From the NCBI RefSeq assembly GCF_039595935.1, contig NZ_JBCNKR010000006.1, positions 1,302,001 through 1,366,000 on the forward strand: a stretch of DNA of 64,000 nt, read 5' to 3'. Within the stretch, counting starts at the first letter, position 1. Each line of letters starts with the position of its first letter. The translations under genes were made by a program, and so were the position numbers. The stretch is from Flavobacterium sp. GTDB taxonomy: Bacteria > Bacteroidota > Bacteroidia > Flavobacteriales > Flavobacteriaceae. The notes beneath the pieces are model-generated. The model worked only from the letters and a program-made list of their open reading frames with translations. It was not told where the DNA came from and did no database searches. Shown here in pieces: positions 20,823-28,584 of this stretch.

Positions 20823-21410
20823 ATGGAAATGACAATTCAAGCAAGTGAAGAACAAGTAAGAAAATCAAAATCAGCAAAATTGATTTTGTTATTCGCAATG
20901 GTAAGTATGACCATGATGTTCGCCGGACTTACAAGTGCCTTTGTGGTAAGTAAATCAAGAGCAGACTGGTTGACTAATTTTCAAATACCGACTGCATTTT
21001 ATATTAGTACAGCAATTATTATTGGCTGCAGCGTTACTTTTTATCTGGCTAAAAAAGCAATTGAAAAAGGAAACAGAAGCGCTACTACAGGATTTCTTTT
21101 AGGAACATTTGCTTTAGGAGTTCTATTTGTGATTTTCCAGTTTAGAGGTTTCGGGCAAATCATCGAAAGCGGGTATTACATGACAGGGCAAGGTAGCTCA
21201 ATTACTACAACTTTCCTTTATGTGATTGCGCTTATGCACTTATTGCACTTAGCAGGCGGATTAATTTCGCTTTTAATTATAATTTATAATCATTTTAAAC
21301 AAAAATACAATCCGACTCAAACTCTTGGTATAGAACTAGGTGCGATGTATTGGCACTTTTTGGATTTATTGTGGGTATTATTATTTTTATTTTTATATTT
21401 CTTTAAATAA
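20823..21410 (+). CDS. Cytochrome c oxidase subunit III (short form)
   Basis: 195 aa with five membrane helices, the short form of heme-copper oxidase subunit III. Signatures are AMVSMTMMFAGLTSAFVVSK, YVIALMHLLHLAGGLISLL and the C-terminal GIELGAMYWHFLDLLWVLLF, in which the His/Trp/Phe pattern is typical. Subunit III stabilises proton uptake into the catalytic subunits. A second ATG (20829) two codons in could also serve as start. The gene lies between ctaB and a longer subunit III paralog, an arrangement usual for Flavobacteriia. Subunits I and II are not in the window. Confidence 0.93.
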   Translation: MEMTIQASEEQVRKSKSAKLILLFAMVSMTMMFAGLTSAFVVSKSRADWLTNFQIPTAFYISTAIIIGCSVTFYLAKKAIEKGNRSATTGFLLGTFALGVLFVIFQFRGFGQIIESGYYMTGQGSSITTTFLYVIALMHLLHLAGGLISLLIIIYNHFKQKYNPTQTLGIELGAMYWHFLDLLWVLLFLFLYFFK

Positions 21411-21452
21411 GAAAAAAACGTAAATTTGGGAACTTTTTAACGAATATCTTTT

Positions 21453-22439
21453 ATGGAAGCGACAGTTACTACTGCAAATAACGACGAAAAAACTTGGGGA
21501 GGCGGTGAGCATATTCAGCCATTAGGAGCAAGTTATGGTAAAATGATGATGTGGTTTTTTATCGTATCAGATGCCTTAACATTCTCTGGATTTTTAGGTG
21601 CTTATGGTTTTTCTAGATTTAAATTTATTGAAACATGGCCATTGGCTGACGAGGTGTTTACTCACTTTCCTTTTATGCATGGTGTTTCGGCTCCTATGTA
21701 TTATGTAGCCTTAATGACTTTTATCTTGATTTTCTCATCTGTAACAATGGTTTTAGCTGTTGATGCAGGTCACCAATTAAAGAAAACAAAAGTTGCTATT
21801 TACATGTTCTTAACTATTATTGGAGGTTTAATTTTCGTTGGTTCTCAGGCTTGGGAGTGGAAAAACTTCATTAAAGGAGAATATGGTGCAGTTGAAACTA
21901 AAGGCGGAAGTTTATTACAGTTTGTTAAAGCTGACGGAACAAGAGTTGCTCTTGCTGATTTCGCAGTAAAATTACCAGAACAAAGAGAAGCATTAACAAG
22001 AAGCCACGGAACTTGGTTTGTTGAAGATGCTGAAACGCAGCCAACTTACACTGTTGCTGAAATTCAGGCAGGATTTAAAGCTCATCCTGATGTATTAATC
22101 AGAACTGAAAAACTTACAGCTGAAAAGAAAAAAACAGTTTTAACAAGAGCAGAATCTGAAGCTCGTTTAGCTGATGCAAAATATGTAGTAGAAGGAGCAA
22201 ACTTAACTAGAAATGAATACGGTAGTAAATTATTCGCTGATTTCTTCTTCTTCATTACAGGATTCCACGGTTTCCACGTATTTTCAGGAGTTATCATCAA
22301 TATCATCATTTTCTTCAATGTGTTATTAGGAACTTATGAAAAGAGAAGAAGCTACGAAATGGTAGAAAAAGTTGGTTTATACTGGCACTTCGTAGATTTA
22401 GTTTGGGTATTTGTATTTACAGTATTCTACTTAGTTTAA
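21453..22439 (+). CDS. Cytochrome c oxidase subunit III (long form with soluble insert)
   Basis: 328 aa. The membrane core is subunit III (MMMWFFIVSDALTFSGFLGA, YYVALMTFILIFSSVTMVLA, FHGFHVFSGVIINIIIFFNV, GLYWHFVDLVWVFVFTVFYL). A charged insert of about 105 residues (roughly residues 143-250) separates helices 3 and 4. It is rich in Lys, Glu and Ala and faces one side of the membrane. Catalytic residues are not expected in this subunit. It follows the short paralog by 42 bp and precedes subunit IV by 18 bp, so all three form one operon. The function of the insert is unknown to me. Confidence 0.93.
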   Translation: MEATVTTANNDEKTWGGGEHIQPLGASYGKMMMWFFIVSDALTFSGFLGAYGFSRFKFIETWPLADEVFTHFPFMHGVSAPMYYVALMTFILIFSSVTMVLAVDAGHQLKKTKVAIYMFLTIIGGLIFVGSQAWEWKNFIKGEYGAVETKGGSLLQFVKADGTRVALADFAVKLPEQREALTRSHGTWFVEDAETQPTYTVAEIQAGFKAHPDVLIRTEKLTAEKKKTVLTRAESEARLADAKYVVEGANLTRNEYGSKLFADFFFFITGFHGFHVFSGVIINIIIFFNVLLGTYEKRRSYEMVEKVGLYWHFVDLVWVFVFTVFYLV

Positions 22440-22457
22440 TTTTAGATTTTAATTATT

Positions 22458-22808
22458 ATGTCACACGAGCACGTATCAAATACAAAAAGAATCTGGTTTG
22501 TTTTTGGATTACTATCAGTAGTAACTACAGTAGAAGTTATTTTAGGTATTTATAAACCAGGGTTTTTAGAATTTAAACATTTTATCGGTTTGAACTTGTT
22601 AAACTGGATATTCTATATCTTAACAATTTTCAAAGCTTATTATATTGTATGGGCATTCATGCACATGGAAGGTGAAAAAAGCAGCCTTAGATGGTCTGTT
22701 GTATCACCAGTTATTTTCCTAGTATTATATTTATTGTTCATCTTGTTAACAGAAGGACACTATATTTATGGGGTTTTTAAAGATTCTACTATTAAATGGA
22801 ATTTTTAA
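22458..22808 (+). CDS. Cytochrome c oxidase subunit IV family protein
   Basis: 116 aa with three hydrophobic helices (IWFVFGLLSVVTTVEVILGI, LNLLNWIFYILTIFKAYYIV, VVSPVIFLVLYLLFILLTEG). The central YIVWAFMHMEGEKSSLRW stretch is the prokaryotic COX4 / CtaF-like signature. It is a small accessory oxidase subunit at the end of the ctaB-III-III-IV operon, followed at once by a terminator. Confidence 0.9.
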   Translation: MSHEHVSNTKRIWFVFGLLSVVTTVEVILGIYKPGFLEFKHFIGLNLLNWIFYILTIFKAYYIVWAFMHMEGEKSSLRWSVVSPVIFLVLYLLFILLTEGHYIYGVFKDSTIKWNF

Positions 22809-22828
22809 CATGATATTAATTCGAAAAG

Positions 22829-22856
22829 AAGCTCCGTTTAACGGAGCTTTTTTTAT
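22829..22856 (+). terminator. Terminator after the oxidase subunit IV gene
   Basis: Two perfect 10-bp arms (AAGCTCCGTT with AACGGAGCTT) sit one base apart and are followed by TTTTT. The T tract runs directly into the next -7 box. Confidence 0.88.
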
Positions 22857-22861
22857 TTTTG
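22854..22861 (+). promoter_or_regulatory. Promoter -7 box overlapping the terminator tail
   Basis: TATTTTTG begins in the T tract of the preceding terminator and lies 25 bases before the ATG at 22887. It would give the SCO-like gene pair its own transcript. Confidence 0.45.
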
Positions 22862-22886
22862 TACCTCAAAATCTTCCGTTAAAACA

Positions 22887-23543
22887 ATGAAAAAAAATAT
22901 AGTTCTTTTTGCGCTTTTTGTTTTACCAATTGTTGCCTATTTGTTTTTTGCTTCGGGCGTAAATAGTTTTACAAAACTCCCTGTAATCACTCCAAAAATT
23001 GCCGACTTTGGAAATTGGAAATCTCTTAATGGCAAAAAAGTTTCTCTTGATAAAAAAATCACAGTTCTTGGTTTTTCCGGTTCAAATATTCTGGAAAACA
23101 GAGGAAACTATTTCAATCTTAATGAAAAAATCTACAAACGCTATAATGGTTTTGAAGATCTTCAATTTGTAGTTTTATGTCCGCTTGGAACAGAAAATGA
23201 AGCTCAAAAACTTGTTGATGCTCTTAAACCATTTACAGACGTTAAAAACTGGAATTTCGTTTTTGCTTCTCCGGAAGAAATTCAGAAATTTTATAATCAG
23301 CTTCACTTAAAAGGAAAATTAAACGATAAACTCGGAACATCAAACGTTTTTATTGTTGATAAAGAAAGAAATTTAAGAGGCCGTAAAGGTGGAAACAAAG
23401 ATCAGAAAGAAGAGTACAAAGAAGGATACGATACTTTTCATCCATCTGAATTGAGCAATGAAATGCTGGATGATTTTAAAATCATTTTATACGAGTACAG
23501 AGCAGCTCTTAAAAAGAACCACAATGCCACAAAACAACTTTAA
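22887..23543 (+). CDS. Membrane-anchored thioredoxin-fold protein, SCO-like but lacking the cysteine pair
   Basis: 218 aa. One N-terminal membrane anchor (IVLFALFVLPIVAYLFFASG) precedes a soluble domain with thioredoxin-like strand order: ITVLGFSGSN, then LQFVVLCPLGTENEAQ, then NWNFVFASPEEIQKFYNQLH, then TSNVFIVDKERNLRGRKGG. At the place where the next gene has CPSICP this protein has SGSNILENRG, so it has no redox or copper-binding cysteine pair. It lies 11 bp upstream of the true SCO gene. It is probably a degenerate SCO paralog with a structural or assembly role in the oxidase; that is inference, and no established function is known to me. Confidence 0.75.
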   Translation: MKKNIVLFALFVLPIVAYLFFASGVNSFTKLPVITPKIADFGNWKSLNGKKVSLDKKITVLGFSGSNILENRGNYFNLNEKIYKRYNGFEDLQFVVLCPLGTENEAQKLVDALKPFTDVKNWNFVFASPEEIQKFYNQLHLKGKLNDKLGTSNVFIVDKERNLRGRKGGNKDQKEEYKEGYDTFHPSELSNEMLDDFKIILYEYRAALKKNHNATKQL

Positions 23544-23554
23544 AATTATTTATA

Positions 23555-24244
23555 ATGTTCAAAAATAAATCTTACATAGGGATTTCGTTTGTCATTTTGA
23601 TTTTCGGAATTTACGCAGTACCAAAAATTGTTGATAGAATCAAAAACGGAGATGTTGTAAAAGGAAATCGTTTAGATAATGTTGATTCTAAAAATTCTAA
23701 AACAGACGAGAAATTATTAACGATTGGAAAAGCTCCGAAATTTGAATTAACAAATCAGGATAATGTTAAGATTTCAAACGAAACCTATAAAGGGAAAGTG
23801 TATGTTTTAGAGTTTTTCTTCACGACATGTCCTTCAATTTGTCCGAAGATGAATTTGAGCATGCTGGAAATTGAAAAAACTTTTTTTGGAAATCCAAACT
23901 TCGGAATTGTATCGATTACGATTGATCCAACTCATGATACGCCTCAGGTTTTAAAAGAACATGCTAAATTATTAGGAGTAAAATCATCAAACTGGAACTT
24001 TTTAACTGGCGACAGAAATACTATAATGGATTTATCAAATAAAGGATTTAACCTTTATGCAGGTGAAAATTCAAAAGTAAGCGGAGGTTTTGAACATTCA
24101 GGATTATTTGCTTTAATTGACAAAAATGGAAACATTCGCTGCCGAAAAGATGAATTTGGTAACCCAAGTATTTACTACGATGGTTTAGACAAAAAAGGAG
24201 TTAGAGACATTCAGGAAGACATAAAAATATTATTAGGAGAATAA
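23555..24244 (+). CDS. SCO1/SenC family copper chaperone for cytochrome oxidase
   Basis: 229 aa. An N-terminal membrane anchor (SYIGISFVILIFGIYAVPKI) is followed by a thioredoxin fold. The copper site is complete: C92 and C96 in FFFTTCPSICPKMN, and H181 in GGFEHSGLFALIDKNGNIR. Other SCO marks are GIVSITIDPTHDTPQVLKEH and the NWNFLTGD strand. SCO proteins deliver copper to, or reduce, the CuA site of subunit II. It lies in the oxidase neighbourhood and abuts the DUF420 gene, with the stop 1 base before its ATG. Confidence 0.93.
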   Translation: MFKNKSYIGISFVILIFGIYAVPKIVDRIKNGDVVKGNRLDNVDSKNSKTDEKLLTIGKAPKFELTNQDNVKISNETYKGKVYVLEFFFTTCPSICPKMNLSMLEIEKTFFGNPNFGIVSITIDPTHDTPQVLKEHAKLLGVKSSNWNFLTGDRNTIMDLSNKGFNLYAGENSKVSGGFEHSGLFALIDKNGNIRCRKDEFGNPSIYYDGLDKKGVRDIQEDIKILLGE

Positions 24245-24245
24245 G

Positions 24246-24788
24246 ATGGAAGACAATTCATTAGAAAAAAAATACAATAAATATATCGTTGCGGTTTCGA
24301 TTATTATACCAGTGGTGGTAGCCATACTTTTTGGTATTAAACTGAAAGATTTTGGAGTTAATGTAGAGCCGCTTTCGTTTCTGCCTCCTATTTATGCCAC
24401 AACAAATGGTATTACGGCAATAGTTTTGGTTTGGGCAGTTATTGCCGTGAAAAATGGAAAACTTAAACTGCATGAGCGTTTAATGACTTTTGCAATTGCG
24501 TTATCGGTTGCTTTTTTAGTAATGTATGTAGCGTATCATATGACTTCAGATTCGACTAAATTTGGAGGAGAAGGAGTTATTCGATATGTATACTTTTTCA
24601 TTTTAGTAACTCACATTTTGTTGTCTATTGCGATCATTCCATTGGTTTTAATAACGTATGTAAGAGCATTGGCACAAAAGTTTGACAAACATAAAAAGAT
24701 AGCAAAAATAACATTTCCGCTTTGGTTATATGTAGCGGTTACAGGTGTTATAGTTTATTTAATGATTTCTCCGTATTATGTATACTAA
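24246..24788 (+). CDS. DUF420 family membrane protein
   Basis: 180 aa with five predicted membrane helices: YIVAVSIIIPVVVAILFGIK, TTNGITAIVLVWAVIAV, LMTFAIALSVAFLVMYVAYH, YVYFFILVTHILLSIAIIPL and IAKITFPLWLYVAVTGVIVY. Conserved histidines (in LKLHERLM, VAYHMTSDST and VTHILLS) fit the DUF420 pattern. The family is commonly found beside SCO and cytochrome oxidase genes and is thought to help oxidase assembly, but its activity is not established. Its last 11 bases overlap the next gene. Confidence 0.9.
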   Translation: MEDNSLEKKYNKYIVAVSIIIPVVVAILFGIKLKDFGVNVEPLSFLPPIYATTNGITAIVLVWAVIAVKNGKLKLHERLMTFAIALSVAFLVMYVAYHMTSDSTKFGGEGVIRYVYFFILVTHILLSIAIIPLVLITYVRALAQKFDKHKKIAKITFPLWLYVAVTGVIVYLMISPYYVY

Positions 24789-25044
24789 AAATAAAATCCA
24801 AAAAACAAATTCCAAAATCCAAAGATTAATACTTGGAATTTGTGTTTTCCTAATTGGAATTTCGGCCAATGCGCAATGTGCAATGTGCCGCGCGGCGCTG
24901 GCAGGAGATTCAAACATAAAAAAAGCAGAAGCTGTAAATGACGGAATTGTTTTTTTAATGATTATCCCTTATTTACTCGTAGCAATAATAGGTTTTCTTA
25001 TTTATAAGATGTACCGATCTAAAAAGAAAAAGGCAGAAGTTTAA
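24778..25044 (+). CDS. Small secreted/membrane protein with a CxxC motif
   Basis: 88 aa. After a basic N-terminus come a signal-like segment (LILGICVFLIGISANAQ), then CAMCRAAL with C34 and C37, and one membrane helix (IVFLMIIPYLLVAIIGFLIY) with a basic tail RSKKKKAEV. The exported CxxC could hold copper or take part in thiol redox, which fits the SCO/DUF420 context; this is inference. The first ~22 codons are built of a 7-bp repeat array (24795-24829), so the N-terminus may be recently altered. The ATG overlaps the DUF420 gene by 11 bases. Confidence 0.75.
   Translation: MYTKNKIQKTNSKIQRLILGICVFLIGISANAQCAMCRAALAGDSNIKKAEAVNDGIVFLMIIPYLLVAIIGFLIYKMYRSKKKKAEV
24795..24842 (+). repeat. 7-bp word array with inverted copy inside a gene start
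   Basis: Five consecutive 7-mers: AATCCAA, AAAACAA, ATTCCAA, AATCCAA and AGATTAA (24795-24829). An inverted copy follows: CAAATTCCAA at 24806-24815 pairs perfectly with TTGGAATTTG at 24833-24842. It is the same style of element as the intergenic arrays at 38.6, 53.7, 58.9 and 59.9 kb. Confidence 0.6.
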
Positions 25045-25060
25045 TTCTGCCTTTTTTTTA
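25028..25060. terminator. Bidirectional terminator between converging genes
   Basis: AAAAGGCAGAA and TTCTGCC-TTTT form an 11-bp stem with A residues on one side and eight T residues on the other. It overlaps the stop of the CxxC gene and abuts the stop of the minus-strand DUF4403 gene. Confidence 0.82.
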
Positions 25061-26465
25061 TTTTAATCCGTTTACTGAAACATTAACCGTTCCGTTTATT
25101 TCTATAAAAGCTATTATGGCCTGATTGGTTAATTGGATTTTATCAAACTGAATATCTTCCATTTTTCCGTTTACAAAAACGCCGGGCATTGGTGAATAAT
25201 TCTTCAGGTAAGCTGCCATGTTTTTCTTTCCATCTTCTAAATTCGGCTGAATCGAGTATCGGCAGCTTTCTTCCATTTTCTTTAAAACAAAACCTTGAGC
25301 GAGCCAGTTTGCCGTGCGCATTAATTTACTTTTTGTGTCTAAAACGTAATCCAGTTTGTCAAAATAAATCTCTTTTGTCTGCGGATTGTATTGCGGAAAA
25401 CCATTCAAATAAAGTGTTCCGTTTACAGAGCCTAAAACATCGAGTGCAATAACCATTTTGCCGTTTTTATGCCAAATAGAAACATTTTTCACGGTAACCT
25501 TTTTGCTTCCTGAACCAAATTCTTGTCCGGCAAAATTCTTGGTCATAATTTTTGACGCATCAACATAGCTTGAAATCGCGAGCAATATTGGCAGAAATTT
25601 GATTAGGAATTTTTGTAACTGGTTTTAAAACAATTTTATTGGTATTGAATTTCGATTCCGGTTGTTTGCCAACAATAGTTTCCATGTTGCATTTCATTCC
25701 CATTTCCATCAAAAAAGAATCGTTTTTAAGTTTGGCGTTCGTTGAATAAACTTCAATAGGAACAATTCTCAGCCAGCTTTCATACGTGTCGCTCATTTGA
25801 AATGGCGTACAGATTTTTTCTAAAGCCGATAAAACGTTTGGTTTAAAATCCATTGATTTTTCAATAGCTTCATCAATTTTATGCTCCAGTTTAGATTTAA
25901 AAATAGAAATTGCCGGATTGATTAAATAGGTAATCGGCATATTTTTCCCAAAAACAGTCATCGTTGGACTTTCGTTCCAGTCTAAAGATTTGAATTCAGT
26001 TTTAGTATTTAATTTCCAATTCGTTAAAGCAGCCTCGCTTGATAAAGTAATAACGCCGTTTAAATTAAATTCCCGGGTATCATAAAGTTCAACGCCTAGT
26101 TTTTTGGTGCCAATTCTATATTTGATATTGGCTTTTAAAGGCAGAATTGTTTTTATTTTTTTATCCGGATTGGCAGGATCATTTTGAATTTTTATAGGAG
26201 CCTGTTTCCAGATTTTCATTTCAATATCATCATCTTCAATATTATTGTCTTCGTAAATCAAGCCATTTAAAATAGTATTGGTTTGATTTTCAATATCATT
26301 TAATTTAACCGTGATAGGCAGATTTATAAATGAAGGATTAGCATCATAAATTAACGGACTTGCATCGTCTGGTTCTGGTTTTAAAGTTTCTAATTTTTGT
26401 GATGTAGAACAGCTTACAAGGACTACAGCTGCGATAAACATTGAGATTGTAGAAAAAAACTTCAT
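25058..26465 (-). pseudogene. DUF4403 family lipoprotein, frameshifted
   Basis: Two overlapping minus-strand frames together make one DUF4403 protein of about 468 aa. The first (26465 down to 25560) starts with a lipoprotein signal, MKFFSTISMFIAAVVLVSCS, and carries the N-terminal two-thirds. The second (about 25585 down to 25058) carries the rest, beginning LLAISSYVDASKIMTKNFAG. At the junction the minus-strand bases are gccaatattgctcgcg; removing one A gives A-N-L-L-A-I-S-S and one continuous frame. Hence a single-base insertion near 25588-25592. It could be real inactivation or a sequencing error; no slippery site suggests programmed shifting. The lipobox Cys indicates an envelope lipoprotein. 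The function of DUF4403 is unknown. Confidence 0.8.
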
Positions 26466-26643
26466 ATTTAATGATTTTTTTAGGTGAAGCAAAATTAAGA
26501 AAACAATTAAATTATTCAGGGAAAGTGTAACATTTGATAATAACTACCGTCTTATTTAGATAATGAAACACAATTATTAACGTTTTATTATCATAATTTA
26601 CTTATAAAATATATTATTATTGTTTTAAAAATTTAACAATACC

Positions 26644-27345
26644 ATGATCGAAATTAAAGATTTGCACAAGTCCTATAAAATGGGAAGTTCGGAATTACAT
26701 GTGTTGAAAGGAATTAATTTTAATATTGCCGAAGGAGAATTAGTAGCGATTATGGGATCATCAGGATCTGGAAAGTCGACTCTTTTAAATATTTTAGGAA
26801 TTCTTGACGAAGCCGATTCTGGTAGTTATACTTTAGACAAAACTCCAATTAAAAAATTAAACGAAACTTTAGCCTCAAAATACAGAAATAAATTTTTAGG
26901 ATTTGTTTTTCAATCTTTCAACTTAATTAATTACAAATCGGCACTCGATAATGTTGCAATGCCTTTGTATTATCAGGGTGTAAAAAGAAAAGAACGTTAT
27001 GATATAGCGATGAAATATCTTGAAAAAGTAGGTTTAGGATCGCATTCTCACCATTTACCAAACGAACTTTCGGGAGGACAAAAACAGCGTGTGGCTATCG
27101 CAAGAGCATTGGCATCAAACCCAAAAGTTTTATTGGCCGATGAGCCAACAGGAGCGTTAGATACTAAAACTTCTTATGAAGTTATGGAGCTTATTCAGGG
27201 AATTAACGACGAAGGAAAAACAATTTTGATCGTTACACACGAACCGGATATTGCCGCAATGTGCAAAAGAAATGTAGTCCTGAAAGACGGATTAATTATC
27301 GATGATAAATTAGTAGAACAAGTTAGAGCTTCATCTTATGTTTAA
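26644..27345 (+). CDS. ABC transporter ATP-binding protein (MacB/LolD type)
   Basis: 233 aa with all ATPase motifs: Walker A GSSGSGKSTLLN, Q-loop FVFQSFNLINY, signature LSGGQKQRVAIARAL, Walker B VLLADEPTGALDTKT and H-loop IVTHEPDIA. The short MacB/LolD/FtsE class powers mechanotransmission rather than direct substrate passage. Its stop overlaps the next permease gene by 8 bases, and the permeases are of the MacB type, so it is the ATPase of this operon. The 178-base gap upstream (26466-26643) is AT-rich without a clear TAnnTTTG box on the plus strand. Confidence 0.95.
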   Translation: MIEIKDLHKSYKMGSSELHVLKGINFNIAEGELVAIMGSSGSGKSTLLNILGILDEADSGSYTLDKTPIKKLNETLASKYRNKFLGFVFQSFNLINYKSALDNVAMPLYYQGVKRKERYDIAMKYLEKVGLGSHSHHLPNELSGGQKQRVAIARALASNPKVLLADEPTGALDTKTSYEVMELIQGINDEGKTILIVTHEPDIAAMCKRNVVLKDGLIIDDKLVEQVRASSYV

Positions 27346-28582
27346 TATTGAGCGTTGGCAGGAAATATTTGATGCTATTTCAAAAAACCGTTTAAGAACA
27401 TTCTTAACCGGAATTTCTGTAGCATCGGGGATTTTCATTTTGGTGATTTTGCTGGGAGCAGGAAAAGGTCTTCAAAATGGTATTGAAAAACAATTCGAGC
27501 GTGATGCTGCCGGAATTATTGAGGTTTGGCCAGGTACAACAACAAAAGAGTATAAAGGTTTAAATCCGGGAAGACAGATTCAGTTTCGAAATAGCGATTA
27601 TAATCAATCAGTTCAGAAATTTGAAGATAAATTAGATTTAAGAGCTTCTACACAAAATTATTGGGGAGCACAATTTGCTTACGGCAAAGAAAATGGCAAT
27701 TACCAATACAGAGGCGTTAATCCTGATTATGGCGGAATTGAGAATTTAACGATAGTTCAGGGGCGTTATGTAAATAGTAAAGACTTAGAAAACAACGAAA
27801 AAGTCGCCACTATCGGGATGAAAATAAAAACAGATTTGTTTAAAGATCAGGATGCACTTGGAAAAGAAATTCTAATCAATAATATCAATTTTAAAGTAAT
27901 AGGAATTTTTACAGATCCGGGAGGAGAAAGAGAAGAAGCGAGAGCTTATCTGCCTTTGACAACGGTACAAAGAACTTTTGGAGCAGGAGATAAAATCAGT
28001 AATATGTTTTTTACGATGAAAAAGACAAACGATTACGATGAAGCTTTGGCACAATCTGAAAAGTTTACGCAGGATTTAAAAAACTTGTTGAAAAGTAAAA
28101 ATATTGTAGCTCCAGAAGATGACAGCGGAATTGGAGCATATAATTCTGTTAAAGATGCCAAACAATTTTATGATTTGAATTTATACATAAGACTGTTTTT
28201 CTGGTGGGTTGGTATTTGTACCATTATTGCCGGTGTTGTAGGTGTGAGTAATATTATGTTGATTATTGTAAAAGAAAGAACAAAAGAAATTGGAATTAGA
28301 AAAGCATTAGGTGCGTCTCCATTTTCTATCATTACGATGATACTTCACGAATCTATTTTTATTACTACGATAGCTGGTTTTACAGGACTTTTGGCAAGTT
28401 TGGCATTGTTAGAATTTGTAGGTCCGATGGTGCAGAGTGAGTATTTTAGAAATCCTGAAGTAGATTTCAATGTGGCATTAACAACATTGTTTTTACTTGT
28501 ATTTGCCGGTGCTTTAGCGGGATTTTTTCCGGCATACAGAGCAGCCAAAATTAAACCTATTGTAGCACTTAGAGACGAATAA
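27338..28582 (+). CDS. MacB-type ABC transporter permease (first of two)
   Basis: 414 aa in the classic layout: one N-terminal helix (LTGISVASGIFILVILLGAG), a large periplasmic MacB_PCD domain (about residues 45-270), and three C-terminal helices of the FtsX domain (LFFWWVGICTIIAGVVGVSN, SIFITTIAGFTGLLASLALL, TTLFLLVFAGALAGFFPAYR). The motif VKERTKEIGIRKALGASP is the standard coupling segment. Likely partner: the second permease, 2 bp downstream, forming a heterodimer. Substrate unknown. Confidence 0.94.
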   Translation: MFNIERWQEIFDAISKNRLRTFLTGISVASGIFILVILLGAGKGLQNGIEKQFERDAAGIIEVWPGTTTKEYKGLNPGRQIQFRNSDYNQSVQKFEDKLDLRASTQNYWGAQFAYGKENGNYQYRGVNPDYGGIENLTIVQGRYVNSKDLENNEKVATIGMKIKTDLFKDQDALGKEILINNINFKVIGIFTDPGGEREEARAYLPLTTVQRTFGAGDKISNMFFTMKKTNDYDEALAQSEKFTQDLKNLLKSKNIVAPEDDSGIGAYNSVKDAKQFYDLNLYIRLFFWWVGICTIIAGVVGVSNIMLIIVKERTKEIGIRKALGASPFSIITMILHESIFITTIAGFTGLLASLALLEFVGPMVQSEYFRNPEVDFNVALTTLFLLVFAGALAGFFPAYRAAKIKPIVALRDE

Positions 28583-28584
28583 TT

